From positions 1 through 42,083 of the forward strand of contig JALORF010000058.1 of NCBI GenBank assembly GCA_025459195.1: 42,083 nucleotides of DNA, read 5' to 3'. Within the stretch, counting starts at the first letter, position 1; each line of letters opens with the position of its first letter. The position numbers and the translations under genes are program-made. Below, piece after piece: positions 19,945-30,569 of this stretch. This stretch comes from Beijerinckiaceae bacterium. Its GTDB lineage: Bacteria; Pseudomonadota; Alphaproteobacteria; Rhizobiales; Beijerinckiaceae. The notes under the pieces were generated by a model, which had not been told where the DNA came from, made no database searches, and saw nothing but the letters and a program-made list of their open reading frames with translations.

Positions 19945-20643
19945 ATGCAGCGCGCCACCAGCATTGTCCGCAAGCCCGCCGTCAAGGCCGACAAGGTCAT
20001 TGATACTGTCGTGCTGGCCCATGAGGACCGCATGCGCCGCCGCGCCGTGCTGAAGACGCTGCAGGGCAGCGAGATCCTGCTCGATCTCGACAAGGCAGGC
20101 GTGCTGTCCGAAGGCGATGCGCTGAAGATGGATGATGGCGGGCTGGTGCTCGTCAAGGCTGCTGCGCAGGATCTGATCGAGGTGCGTGCCGAGAACCCGC
20201 TCAGGCTGATGCGCGTGGCCTGGCACATCGGCAACCGCCACACCCCGGCGGAGATCACCGCCGATGCCCTCTACATCGAGGACGATCATGTTCTGGCAGA
20301 GATGATCAGGGGTCAGGGCTGTTCGACAACAAAGGTTTCGCGCCCGTTCAAGCCCGAGCGCGGTGCCTACGACCATGCCGGCCATGACCACGGACATGCC
20401 CATGATCATCATCATGATCACGAGCATGGGCATCACCATGATCACCATGCCAAGGCACACGTGAATCCGCCCCATGGCCAGCCCGGCCACGTGCATGGTC
20501 CCGATTGCAATCATGACCACAGCCACGATCACACGCACGATGTGCTTCAGGTCGGCAGCCATGATCACAAGCATGATCATGACCACAAGCATCATCACGG
20601 CCATGACCACGGCCACGCACCGCGCGCCAAGCACGACCACTGA
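19945..20643 (+). CDS. ureE: Urease accessory protein UreE with a very long His-rich tail
   Basis: Nickel-binding metallochaperone that delivers Ni2+ to the urease UreDFG assembly complex. The 232 residues consist of an N-terminal peptide-binding domain (about 1-75), a metal-binding domain (about 78-142) with WHIGNRHTP and DHVLAEMI, and a 90-residue C-terminal tail (143-232) that contains 37 histidines, mostly in HD/HDH/HHH patterns. E. coli-type and Klebsiella tails are much shorter (around ten His). The tail suggests nickel storage or buffering. ATG at 19945 is chosen because the upstream 26 codons are not UreE-like. First gene of ureE-ureF-ureG. Confidence 0.94.
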   Translation: MQRATSIVRKPAVKADKVIDTVVLAHEDRMRRRAVLKTLQGSEILLDLDKAGVLSEGDALKMDDGGLVLVKAAAQDLIEVRAENPLRLMRVAWHIGNRHTPAEITADALYIEDDHVLAEMIRGQGCSTTKVSRPFKPERGAYDHAGHDHGHAHDHHHDHEHGHHHDHHAKAHVNPPHGQPGHVHGPDCNHDHSHDHTHDVLQVGSHDHKHDHDHKHHHGHDHGHAPRAKHDH

Positions 20644-20649
20644 TCCGGC

Positions 20650-21323
20650 TTGAGAACCGCGCAACTCCTGCTGCTGAGCTGGTTCTCGCCGTCCTATCCG
20701 GTCGGCGCGTTCGCCTATTCACACGGCCTCGAATGGGCGCAGGAGGCGGGCGATCTTGCCGACGCGTCCAGCCTGGCCTTGTGGCTCACAGACCTGATCG
20801 AGCGGGGCGCCGCGCGCAACGATGCCATCCTTGCCGTCGCTGCCTGGGATGCGGTGACGGCAGGTGACTGGCCGGAGGTCGCAGGCATCGCCGAACTCGC
20901 CCTCGCCATGGCGGCCTCGACCGAGCGGCGCATGGAAACCGTGACTCAGGGCAATGCCTTCCTGCTGGCCACGGCAGCCGCGCACCCCGTGCCGGAACTG
21001 GCCCGGCTCCGGCAGGTGGCCGGCCCCGATCTGGCCTATCCCGTCGCGGTCGCCGTCGCAGCCGCCGGCCACGGCATCGCCAAGGCGGACCTGCTGCCCG
21101 CCTTCATTCTGGCTTTCGCCGCCAATCTGGTGTCGGCTGCCGTGCGGCTCGGCATCGTGGGACAAACCGACGGTCAGCGCGTGCTGGCAGGCTTGATGCC
21201 TTGTATCAGCAAGACAGCGGCAGCGTTGGCCAGCGCATCGCTCGATGATCTTGGTGCTTGCGCCTTTCGCTCCGATCTCGCTTCATTGCGTCACGAAACC
21301 CAGTATTCGAGGTTGTTCCGTTC

Positions 21324-21327
<4 letters not shown>
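20650..21327 (+). CDS. ureF: Urease accessory protein UreF
   Basis: Part of the UreD-UreF-UreG complex, where it acts as the fidelity factor that gates nickel entry into the urease active site. The 225 residues are all-helical, with the family start [27 protein letters not shown] and later [12 protein letters not shown] and [10 protein letters not shown]. The end [11 protein letters not shown] matches the conserved UreF C-terminus that folds onto UreG. It begins with TTG 6 nt after ureE and ends in an ATGA overlap with ureG, so the three genes are coupled. No strong Shine-Dalgarno is seen before the TTG, so the exact start is less sure than the identity. Confidence 0.93.
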
Positions 21328-21953
<626 letters not shown>

Positions 21954-21958
21954 GATCT

Positions 21959-22558
21959 CTATGGCTCCTCGCGGCTCCTGACAGTGATCCATGGCGTTGG
22001 CGGAAGCAAGCCAAGCGGTGTATAAAAATAGCTTTTCATCAATGCGGGTATTCCATGAACAGCAACATTGACACCATGCGGATTGTCATCGTCGTCAAAA
22101 AACGCTGTTGTGTTGTGCAAAAGATGTTTATTCGCAATTTTAAAAATACTTAAAAAGGATTTTTCTGCATCTTCTGCGGGCCCTCTGTATCTGCTCAGGG
22201 CAACATGGGGGGAAAGTATCTTCAAAGGACCATCCGCATTCTTGAAATGCTCTATGCCGACATCATCATTTCTCCGCTTTTTGAGCTCGACTAACTTTAC
22301 CGAACCAGCGTTGCCTTTCTCTGATGCCTGCAATCCCAGGAATTCCAGAAGTGCCCGGCAGTGGAGGAAACCTGCCTCCATCATTGGGTTGGTGATGGCA
22401 GACAGATTTCCTTCGACTATCAGACGCTCATTGACGAGTATTGAGAACGGTGGAGCTCGGTCCCAGCATGATCGCAATTCCAGCGCCCACATGAGCCCAA
22501 AAACTGCTTGCATTCGATAGTCGAGCAGGCTCTTGACCTTGGGGTTCTCAGACAGCAT
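21959..22558 (-). CDS. Hypothetical protein, third gene of the higBA insert
   Basis: A 199-residue protein that I cannot assign to a family. It starts MLSENPKVKSLLDYRMQAVF, overlaps the end of higA by about 11 nt, and so is likely cotranscribed with higBA. Visible features: helical N-terminal half with FGLMWALELR, NERLIVEGNLSAITNP and MMEAGFLHCRALLEFLGL; an acidic patch FFDDDDNPHG; and a C-terminal hydrophobic SYFYTPLGLLPPTPW. The RALLEFLG helix loosely recalls HEPN-type helical proteins, but no RxxxxH catalytic motif is clear, so this is only a guess. Base use is clearly AT-richer than its neighbours, which points to transfer. Its TAG stop is 5 nt from the ureG stop. Confidence 0.65.
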   Translation of the reverse strand: MLSENPKVKSLLDYRMQAVFGLMWALELRSCWDRAPPFSILVNERLIVEGNLSAITNPMMEAGFLHCRALLEFLGLQASEKGNAGSVKLVELKKRRNDDVGIEHFKNADGPLKILSPHVALSRYRGPAEDAEKSFLSIFKIANKHLLHNTTAFFDDDDNPHGVNVAVHGIPALMKSYFYTPLGLLPPTPWITVRSREEP

Positions 22559-22841
22559 CGACAGGTTCGATCCGGTCCAGTTCAGCCTTGATCGCATCGC
22601 CTGTCGTCTCGATGACATAGCGCATGTGCAGGTTGAGCCAGAACTCGGCGCTGGTCCCGAAATAGCGCGCGAGCCGCAGCGCATTGTCTGGCGAGAGATC
22701 GACCTGCTCAGCGGCCAATCGCTCGATGCGCGTGCGCGGCACGCCCAAGGCCCGTGCGACGGATCCTGCAGACAGGGCCATTGGCTGCAGAAATTCCTCA
22801 CGGAGCACTTCACCTGGATGAACCGGTTTGAGAAGGGTCAT
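22548..22841 (-). CDS. higA: HigA-type antitoxin (XRE helix-turn-helix)
   Basis: Antitoxin and autorepressor of the type II HigBA pair. From the ATG at 22841 it has 97 residues: a typical HigA start MTLLKPVHPGEVLREEFLQPM, a helix-turn-helix (about 25-70: SAGSVARALGVPRTRIERLAAEQ, then DLSPDNALRLARYFGTSAEFWLNL) and a short C-terminal helix. An in-frame GTG at 22850 is also possible, but AAGG lies 8 nt before the ATG. It follows the toxin gene with a small gap, the reversed toxin-first order typical of hig loci. Its likely operator is the palindrome at 23150-23170. Confidence 0.92.
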   Translation of the reverse strand: MTLLKPVHPGEVLREEFLQPMALSAGSVARALGVPRTRIERLAAEQVDLSPDNALRLARYFGTSAEFWLNLHMRYVIETTGDAIKAELDRIEPVDAV

Positions 22842-22853
22842 CAATGGCACCTT

Positions 22854-23141
22854 TCAACGATGATAATCGACAAATTCGACGCCGTCTGGGCCTTTTGAAG
22901 TCCACACGAAGCAGATGCGAAACTGGTCATTGACACGGATGGAGTGCTGGCCCGCGCGATCACCTCGCAACGCTTCGAGCCGATTGGCGGGCGGAGAACG
23001 AAGGTCGTCGAGACTCAGGGCCGCATCCAGCATGACAAGTTTGCGCCGTGTCACAACGGCCAAGTCAGCCGGAAAACCCTTTGGAACCCTTCGCCCAAGA
23101 ATGGCTTCCAAGCGTTGATCCCGAAAGCCGACGATTGCCAT
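22854..23141 (-). CDS. higB: HigB-type toxin (RelE/ParE superfamily)
   Basis: Ribosome-dependent mRNA interferase toxin of a type II toxin-antitoxin system. The 95 residues show the HigB pattern: [70 protein letters not shown] and GVEFVDYHR at the C-terminus. The family's basic and aromatic residues and the C-terminal His are present, so it looks intact and active. It is first in the operon, 8 nt downstream of a perfect palindrome that should be the HigA operator. Divergent from dusA. Confidence 0.93.
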   Translation of the reverse strand: MAIVGFRDQRLEAILGRRVPKGFPADLAVVTRRKLVMLDAALSLDDLRSPPANRLEALRGDRAGQHSIRVNDQFRICFVWTSKGPDGVEFVDYHR

Positions 23142-23148
23142 GACAAAG

Positions 23149-23177
23149 AATGTATCATGTCATGATACATCTCGCAA
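23149..23177 (-). promoter_or_regulatory. higBA promoter and palindromic operator
   Basis: A perfect 21-bp palindrome (23150-23170; arms ATGTATCATG and CATGATACAT around a central T). On the minus strand it is overlapped by a sigma70-like promoter: -35 TTGCGA (23177-23172), 17-nt spacer, -10 TACATT (23154-23149). The start codon is only 7 nt past the -10, so the transcript would begin at or very near the ATG (leaderless). HigA binding here would block RNA polymerase. Confidence 0.7.
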
Positions 23178-23223
23178 TCCCCGGCATCTGGACAAACGCA
23201 ACGCTCATTGCCAATACCCTGAC

Positions 23224-24202
23224 ATGCACACCGCCTCCCCCTGGCGCTTCTCGGTCGCCCCGATGATGGACTGGACGGACCGGCATTGCCGGGCCTTCCA
23301 CCGTGTGTTGTCGCGCCATGCCCTGCTTTACACCGAGATGGTCACCGCCAATGCGATCATCCATGGCGATCCGGACCGGCTGCTGCGCTGGAACAGGGCC
23401 GCAGAAGGCACGGTCGCACTCCAGCTTGGCCGAGGCGTTCGGCTACGATGAAATCAACCTCAATTGCGGCTGCCCGTCCGACAGGGTGCAGGGCGGCGCT
23501 TTCGGTGCCTGCCTGATGCAGACCCCTGAGGTGGTCGCCGAATGCGTCGCTGCCATGAAGGCCGCCGTGCGCGTGCCGGTCACGGTCAAGTGCCGCATCG
23601 GCGTCGATGATCAGGATCCGGAGCAGGCGCTCGATGCACTCACATCCAGCGTGCGGGCGGCGGGGGCCGATGCGCTCATCGTCCATGCCCGCAAGGCCTG
23701 GCTCCAGGGCCTGTCGCCAAAGGAGAACCGCGAGATTCCACCGCTCGATCATGCCCGTGTCCATCGCCTGAAGGCGGCCAATCCGGGCCTGCCGGTCGCG
23801 ATCAATGGCGGTATCCGCGCGCCATCCGAATGGCTGCCGCATCTTGATCACGTCGACGGTGTGATGATCGGGCGCGAGGCTTACCAGAACCCGGCTGTGC
23901 TGCTTGAGGTCGATCCGCTGCTGTTCGCTTCGGTGCCGCCCGTCGCGGACAGCTTCGCGGCCATGACGGCCTTCGAGCCTTATGTGGCGGCAGAACTGGC
24001 GCGCGGCACACGGCTGCATGCCATCACGCGCCATCTCACCGGCCTGTTCACCGGCCTGCCCGGCGCGCGCAGCTTCCGCCAGATGCTGGCCACCGCGTGC
24101 ATGGCCCCCGATGCCGGGCTCGACGCCTTGCGCGCTGCCGTCGCTTGCGTGACCCGCCCATCGGAACAGGCCGGCCGCGAGCCGGAAGGCCGGGCCGCAT
24201 GA
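23224..24202 (+). pseudogene. dusA: tRNA-dihydrouridine synthase A, frameshifted by internal deletion
   Basis: Flavoprotein that reduces U20/U20a in the tRNA D-loop. The N-terminal part is normal in one frame ([38 protein letters not shown]). The rest runs in another frame from about 23430: [20 protein letters not shown] with the catalytic Cys, VKCRIGVDD and the DusA signature HARKAWLQGLSPKENREIPPLD. The usual GSDPA.LAEAARIA stretch is absent: about 41 nt are missing, which changes the frame. The two parts together would give a normal 339-residue enzyme. The stop overlaps the next gene by ATGA. Either decay or an assembly error. Confidence 0.88.
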
Positions 24203-24654
24203 CGCGCGATACGCCATCGGCCGACATGGCCACGGCCAGGGTTGCCGCCAGCTTTGCCAGACAAGGCCTGATGCACACGCTCAAGGCCACACTTGGCCCT
24301 GTTGCGCCCGGCGCGGTCGAGATCGTGCTGCCGGTCTCGGCCCATGTCGGCCAGCAACATGGCTTCGTTCATGCCGGGGCTGTGGCGGCGATCGCTGATT
24401 CCGCTGCCGGCTATGCCGCCCTGTCGCTGATGCCACCCGGATCGGGCGTGCTGACGACGGAGTTCAAGATCAATCTGCTCAGCCCCGCCGGCGGCGATCG
24501 GCTGGTCGCCCGCGGCCGCGTGATCAAGGCCGGACGCACGCTGACGCTGGCCCTGAGCGAGGTTTTCGCCGTGCGCGATGGTCGCGAAAAGCTCTGCGCC
24601 ATGCTCACGGCAACGCTGATGACGGTCGAGGGCCGCGACGGCATCGCCGATTGA
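24199..24654 (+). CDS. PaaI/YdiI-type hotdog thioesterase
   Basis: A 151-residue single hotdog-fold protein of the PaaI thioesterase group, which cleaves acyl- or aryl-CoA esters. The conserved helix region QQHGFVHAGAVAAIADSAAGYAA contains the HG and Asp positions used by this class, followed by the TTEFKINLLSPAGGDRLVARGRVIKAGRTLTLA strands (shown here only as short diagnostic parts such as TEFKINLLSPA). ATG at 24199 overlaps the dusA stop as ATGA, so it was probably translated with dusA. Substrate unknown. Confidence 0.85.
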   Translation: MTRDTPSADMATARVAASFARQGLMHTLKATLGPVAPGAVEIVLPVSAHVGQQHGFVHAGAVAAIADSAAGYAALSLMPPGSGVLTTEFKINLLSPAGGDRLVARGRVIKAGRTLTLALSEVFAVRDGREKLCAMLTATLMTVEGRDGIAD

Positions 24655-24895
24655 ACGGCCGAAGGCGGGCGGCTGCGCCGGCATTCGACCAATGTTCCAC
24701 AGCAAGGCGCGCCGGCTGCGGCTTTTCGCCTGCCTGTTCGGGTTGCGCGGTCCGGATCAGCATGCTACGGCACCCCCGCTTTCCGGGAAAACTGGTTCCC
24801 GCGAAGTCTCCATTCATGCGCATCTCGCGCGGTCCGGATGCATCCCTGAACGGGGTCTTTGCACCCGGCGATCGTGAACAAGAGAGATCAGAGAC

Positions 24896-25456
24896 GTGGC
24901 CCAAGGCGGTTCAATCGTATCAGGCGTGAGCGGGCGATATGCCTCGGCGCTGTTCGAACTGGCGCAGGAGATGAAGGTGGCCGATTCCGTCGGCGCAAAC
25001 CTTGATCGGTTCGGCGCGATGATCGATGACAGCGCCGATCTTCAGGCCTTGATCCGCAATCCCGTGTTCACCGCCGAGCAGCAGGTCGCAGCCGTGAATG
25101 TCGTTCTGGCCAGGGCAGGGATCGACGGCCTTGCCGCCAAGTTCATCGGGCTGGTGGCCGCCAAGCGCCGCCTGTTCGCGCTGCCGGGCATGATCACCGG
25201 CTTTCGCCAGCTTCAGGCCGATGCCAAGGGCATCGTGCGCGCCGAGGTGACGGTGGCCGAGCAGCCCTCCGCCGCCCAGGTCAAGGATATCGCCGCCGCC
25301 CTCCGGGAAACGGCTGGCAAGGAGGTCGAGATCGACCTCAGGATTGATCCCTCGCTCATCGGCGGGCTCATCGTGAAGATGGGCTCCCGCATGGTCGATG
25401 CTTCGCTCAAAACCAAACTCAACTCGATACGTCTTGCGATGAAAGAGGTCGGCTGA
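24896..25456 (+). CDS. atpH: ATP synthase F1 subunit delta
   Basis: Stator subunit that fixes the alpha3beta3 head to the peripheral stalk. The 186 residues start with GTG (GTGGCCCAAGG), preceded by an AGAGAGA stretch. N-terminal helical part [17 protein letters not shown], central [18 protein letters not shown], and the C-terminal [26 protein letters not shown] signature are all present. It is the first gene of atpH-A-G-ohr-D-C and its stop shares one base with the atpA start (TGATG). The F0 genes are not in the window, as is usual for alphaproteobacteria. Confidence 0.95.
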   Translation: MAQGGSIVSGVSGRYASALFELAQEMKVADSVGANLDRFGAMIDDSADLQALIRNPVFTAEQQVAAVNVVLARAGIDGLAAKFIGLVAAKRRLFALPGMITGFRQLQADAKGIVRAEVTVAEQPSAAQVKDIAAALRETAGKEVEIDLRIDPSLIGGLIVKMGSRMVDASLKTKLNSIRLAMKEVG

Positions 25457-27027
25457 TGGAACTCCGCGCCGCAGAAATCTCCGCGATCCTGAAGGATCAG
25501 ATCAAGAATTTCGGCTCCGAAGCCTCGGTGACCGAAGTCGGCCAGGTGCTGTCCGTCGGTGACGGTATTGCCCGCTGCTATGGCCTCGACAAGGTCCAGG
25601 CCGGCGAGATGGTCGAGTTCGAATCGGGTGTGCGCGGCATGGCGCTGAACCTCGAAAGCGACAATGTCGGCATCGTCATCTTCGGCTCCGACCGCGAGAT
25701 CAAGGAAGGCCAGACCGTCAAGCGCACCGGCGCCATCGTCGACGTGCCGGTCGGCAAGGAACTTCTTGGCCGCGTCGTTGACGCCCTCGGCAACCCGATC
25801 GACGGCAAGGGCCCGCTCAAGGCCAAGACCCGCGCCCGCGTCGACGTCAAGGCTCCGGGCATCATCCCGCGCAAGTCGGTGCATGAGCCGATGGCGACCG
25901 GCCTCAAGTCCATCGACGCGCTGATCCCGATCGGCCGTGGCCAGCGCGAACTGATCATCGGTGACCGCCAGACCGGCAAGACCGCCGTGGCACTCGACAC
26001 CATCCTGAACCAGAAGGCCATCAACGAAGGCACCGACGAGAGCCAGAAGCTCTATTGCGTTTATGTGGCCATCGGCCAGAAGCGCTCCACCGTCGCCCAG
26101 TTTGTAAAGGTGCTCGAGGAGCGCGGCGCGCTCGAATACTCGATCATCGTGGCCGCAACCGCCTCAGACGCCGCACCGATGCAGTTCCTGGCTCCGTTCT
26201 CGGGCTGCGCCATGGGCGAGTATTTCCGCGACAACGGCATGCACGCGGTCATCATCTATGACGATCTGTCCAAGCAGGCCGTCGCCTATCGCCAGATGTC
26301 GCTGCTGCTGCGCCGCCCGCCAGGCCGCGAAGCCTACCCCGGCGACGTGTTCTACCTGCACTCCCGCCTGCTCGAGCGCGCCGCCAAGATGGGCGATGCC
26401 GCCGGCAAGGGCTCGCTGACGGCGCTGCCCGTGATCGAAACCCAGGCCAACGACGTGTCGGCCTACATTCCCACCAACGTGATCTCGATCACCGACGGCC
26501 AGATCTTCCTCGAAACCGACCTGTTCTATCAGGGCATCCGCCCCGCCGTGAACGTCGGCCTGTCGGTCAGCCGCGTCGGTTCCGCGGCGCAGACCAAGGC
26601 CACCAAGAAGGTCGCCGGCAAGATCAAGGGCGAACTCGCCCAGTATCGCGAAATGGCCGCCTTCGCCCAGTTCGGCTCGGACCTCGACGCCGTGACCCAG
26701 CGCCTGCTGAATCGCGGCGCGCGCCTCACCGAACTGCTCAAGCAGCCCCAGTTCGCCCCGCTCAAGATGGAAGAGCAGTGCTGCGTGATCTACGCCGGCG
26801 TGAACGGCTATCTCGACAACCTGCCCGTCTCCAAGGTTCGCGCCTTCGAGGATCAGCTCCTGTCGCTGCTGCGCGGCAAGCATGTTGATCTGCTGAATGC
26901 GATCCGCGACTCCAAGGACCTTTCCGATGCCAGCGCTGCCACGCTGAAGGGCATCGTCGACTCGATTGCTTCGTCACATGCGCCTCTGGCACTGACGAAA
27001 GGGACACAGCCGACATGCCCTCGTTGA
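25456..27027 (+). CDS. atpA: ATP synthase F1 subunit alpha
   Basis: Non-catalytic nucleotide-binding subunit of the F1 head. The 523 residues contain the P-loop GDRQTGKT (169-176), [15 protein letters not shown] and the signature [19 protein letters not shown] (given here as [12 protein letters not shown]). The C-terminus runs about 14 residues past the usual end (after VDSIASSHA comes [14 protein letters not shown]), so the gene overlaps the atpG start by 13 nt. Most alphaproteobacterial AtpA end near residue 509. The body is intact. I see no sign that the extension comes from a frameshift: the codons up to the usual end align without an indel. Confidence 0.97.
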   Translation: MELRAAEISAILKDQIKNFGSEASVTEVGQVLSVGDGIARCYGLDKVQAGEMVEFESGVRGMALNLESDNVGIVIFGSDREIKEGQTVKRTGAIVDVPVGKELLGRVVDALGNPIDGKGPLKAKTRARVDVKAPGIIPRKSVHEPMATGLKSIDALIPIGRGQRELIIGDRQTGKTAVALDTILNQKAINEGTDESQKLYCVYVAIGQKRSTVAQFVKVLEERGALEYSIIVAATASDAAPMQFLAPFSGCAMGEYFRDNGMHAVIIYDDLSKQAVAYRQMSLLLRRPPGREAYPGDVFYLHSRLLERAAKMGDAAGKGSLTALPVIETQANDVSAYIPTNVISITDGQIFLETDLFYQGIRPAVNVGLSVSRVGSAAQTKATKKVAGKIKGELAQYREMAAFAQFGSDLDAVTQRLLNRGARLTELLKQPQFAPLKMEEQCCVIYAGVNGYLDNLPVSKVRAFEDQLLSLLRGKHVDLLNAIRDSKDLSDASAATLKGIVDSIASSHAPLALTKGTQPTCPR

Positions 27028-27890
27028 AGGACCTTCGCACGCGCATCGCCTCGGTGAAGGCGACGCAGAAGATCACCAAGGCCATGCAGATGGTCGCCGC
27101 TGCCAAGCTGCGCAAGGCGCAGATGGCTGCCGAGGCGGCCCGTCCCTATGCCGAGAAGATGGAGAGCGTGCTCGCCAACCTCGGGGCTGGCGTCGATGCC
27201 TCAAGCGCACCCCGGCTGCTGGCCGGCACGGGCTCTGACAAGGTTCATCTTCTGGTGGTCTGCACCGCCGAACGCGGCCTGTGCGGTGCCTTCAACTCGT
27301 CGATTGCGCGCCTTGCCCGCGAGCACGCCAACCGCCTTCTGGCCGAAGGCAAGACCGTCAAGATCCTGTGTGTCGGCAAGAAGGGCAATGATTCGCTCCG
27401 CCGCACGCTCGAGCGCAACATCATCGACCTGATCGAGTTCCGCTCGGTGAAGCAGATGAGCTTTGTCCAGGCGGATGAGGTTGGCGCCCGCGTGCTGAAG
27501 ATGTTCGAGGCTGGCGAGTTCGATGTCGCCACGCTGTTCTTCTCGCGCTTCAAGTCGGTGATTTCGCAGATCCCGACAGCCCAGCAGCTGATTCCTGCCG
27601 AAATCCCGGCAAAATCGGCTTCGAAGGGTGCGCAGGCCGTCTACGATTACGAGCCCGAGGAAGCCGAGATCCTGGCCTCGCTGCTGCCCCGCAACATCGC
27701 CGTGCAGATCTTCAAGGCTCTGCTCGAGAATGCAGCTTCCGAACAGGGCGCGCGCATGTCGGCCATGGACAACGCCACGCGCAACGCCGGCGACATGATC
27801 AAGAAGCAGACCCAGAAGTATAATCGCACCCGTCAGGCGATGATCACCAAGGAACTGATCGAGATCATTTCCGGCGCGGAAGCGCTCTGA
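27015..27890 (+). CDS. atpG: ATP synthase F1 subunit gamma
   Basis: Central rotating shaft of F1. The 291 residues have the conserved N-terminal helix [20 protein letters not shown] with [16 protein letters not shown], a central Rossmann-like part ([14 protein letters not shown]), and the C-terminal helix [21 protein letters not shown] with [23 protein letters not shown] (given as [13 protein letters not shown]). The start lies inside the end of atpA. A 12-nt gap with GAGGA separates it from the following ohr gene. Confidence 0.96.
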   Translation: MPSLKDLRTRIASVKATQKITKAMQMVAAAKLRKAQMAAEAARPYAEKMESVLANLGAGVDASSAPRLLAGTGSDKVHLLVVCTAERGLCGAFNSSIARLAREHANRLLAEGKTVKILCVGKKGNDSLRRTLERNIIDLIEFRSVKQMSFVQADEVGARVLKMFEAGEFDVATLFFSRFKSVISQIPTAQQLIPAEIPAKSASKGAQAVYDYEPEEAEILASLLPRNIAVQIFKALLENAASEQGARMSAMDNATRNAGDMIKKQTQKYNRTRQAMITKELIEIISGAEAL

Positions 27891-27902
27891 GGATATCGGC
27901 GC

Positions 27903-29893
<1,991 letters not shown>

Positions 29894-29902
29894 CAGGAAT
29901 AT

Positions 29903-29992
29903 CGGCAATCGGAAACAGGCTGCCTGCCGTCGGAGCATCCATCCGGTCCGTCAGCAGGCTGCCTTGCCCCGATTGCCTTCTGCCGATTGCCG
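29903..29992. repeat. Inverted repeat with nested direct repeats between atpD and atpC
   Basis: CGGCAATCGG (29903-29912) is matched by its exact reverse complement CCGATTGCCG (29983-29992), and a further partial copy CCGATTGCC occurs just before it (29969-29977). Inside lie two copies of CAGGCTGCCT (29916-29925 and 29955-29964). The RNA could form a long stem between atpD and atpC that tunes decay or relative expression. Confidence 0.55.
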
Positions 29993-30017
29993 ACTGCCCC
30001 ACTGAGCGGAGCCTTGC

Positions 30018-30419
30018 ATGGCCACCTTTCATTTCGAACTCGTCTCCCCGGAGCGTGTGCTGTTCTCCGGCTCGGTTGACAGCGTTGTCGTGCCGGCATC
30101 GGAAGGCGACATGACGGTCCTGGCCGGTCATGCGCCGGCCATGTCGACGCTGAAGCCCGGTGTCGTGACCGTGGCAGAAGGCAAGGGCAACTCTCGGCGC
30201 CTGTTCGTGCGCGGCGGCTTCGTCGACATCAACGATTCAGGCCTGACCATTCTCGCCGAGCATGCCATTCCGCTTGAAGACCTCAAGCCGGAGATGATCG
30301 CCAACGACATCAAGAACGCGATGGACGATGTCGCCGACGCCAGGACGGTGGATGCCCGCATTGCGGCCCAGAGCCGCCTTGATGGGCTGAAGCAGCTTCA
30401 GTCCGCGCTGGTCAACTGA
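30018..30419 (+). CDS. atpC: ATP synthase F1 subunit epsilon
   Basis: Rotor subunit that joins the gamma shaft to the c-ring and can inhibit ATP hydrolysis. The 133 residues have the N-terminal beta-sandwich (MATFHFELVSPERVLFSG, VVVPASEGDMTVLAGHAPAM, FVRGGFVDINDSGLTILAEHA given here in short pieces) and a C-terminal helical hairpin (DARIAAQSRLDGLKQLQSAL). ATG at 30018 has GGAG ten nt before it. It is the last gene of the atp operon, with a strong terminator 30 nt after. Confidence 0.95.
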   Translation: MATFHFELVSPERVLFSGSVDSVVVPASEGDMTVLAGHAPAMSTLKPGVVTVAEGKGNSRRLFVRGGFVDINDSGLTILAEHAIPLEDLKPEMIANDIKNAMDDVADARTVDARIAAQSRLDGLKQLQSALVN

Positions 30420-30450
30420 CGCCGCCGGTGCTGGCCCAGGCGTGACGACG

Positions 30451-30475
30451 AAACGGGCCACTGGCCCGTTTTTTT
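30451..30475 (+). terminator. Rho-independent terminator of the atp operon
   Basis: A perfect 9-bp stem AAACGGGCC / GGCCCGTTT with an ACT loop, followed by a T-run (TTTTTTT in all). It lies 31 nt after the atpC stop. Confidence 0.93.
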
Positions 30476-30569
30476 GTTGGATCGCCGATGGCCTGAACCC
30501 GAAACGGTGGACGTCGTGCCGGTCTCGGCACACCGGCCATGGCATGGCAAGGCACAGCGAAACGTCGGC

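Noticed and set aside
20371-20643. Possible tandem repeat or CRISPR-like array
   Set aside because: The repeat is coding: it is the His-rich tail of UreE, with no spacers and in-frame codons throughout.
21959-22558. Calling the third gene a HEPN toxin
   Set aside because: Only a loose helix pattern (RALLEFLG) is seen, with no clear RxxxxH motif, so I left it unassigned.
26900-27027. Frameshift at the atpA 3' end
   Set aside because: The residues up to the usual C-terminus align without an indel. A lost stop explains the longer tail better.
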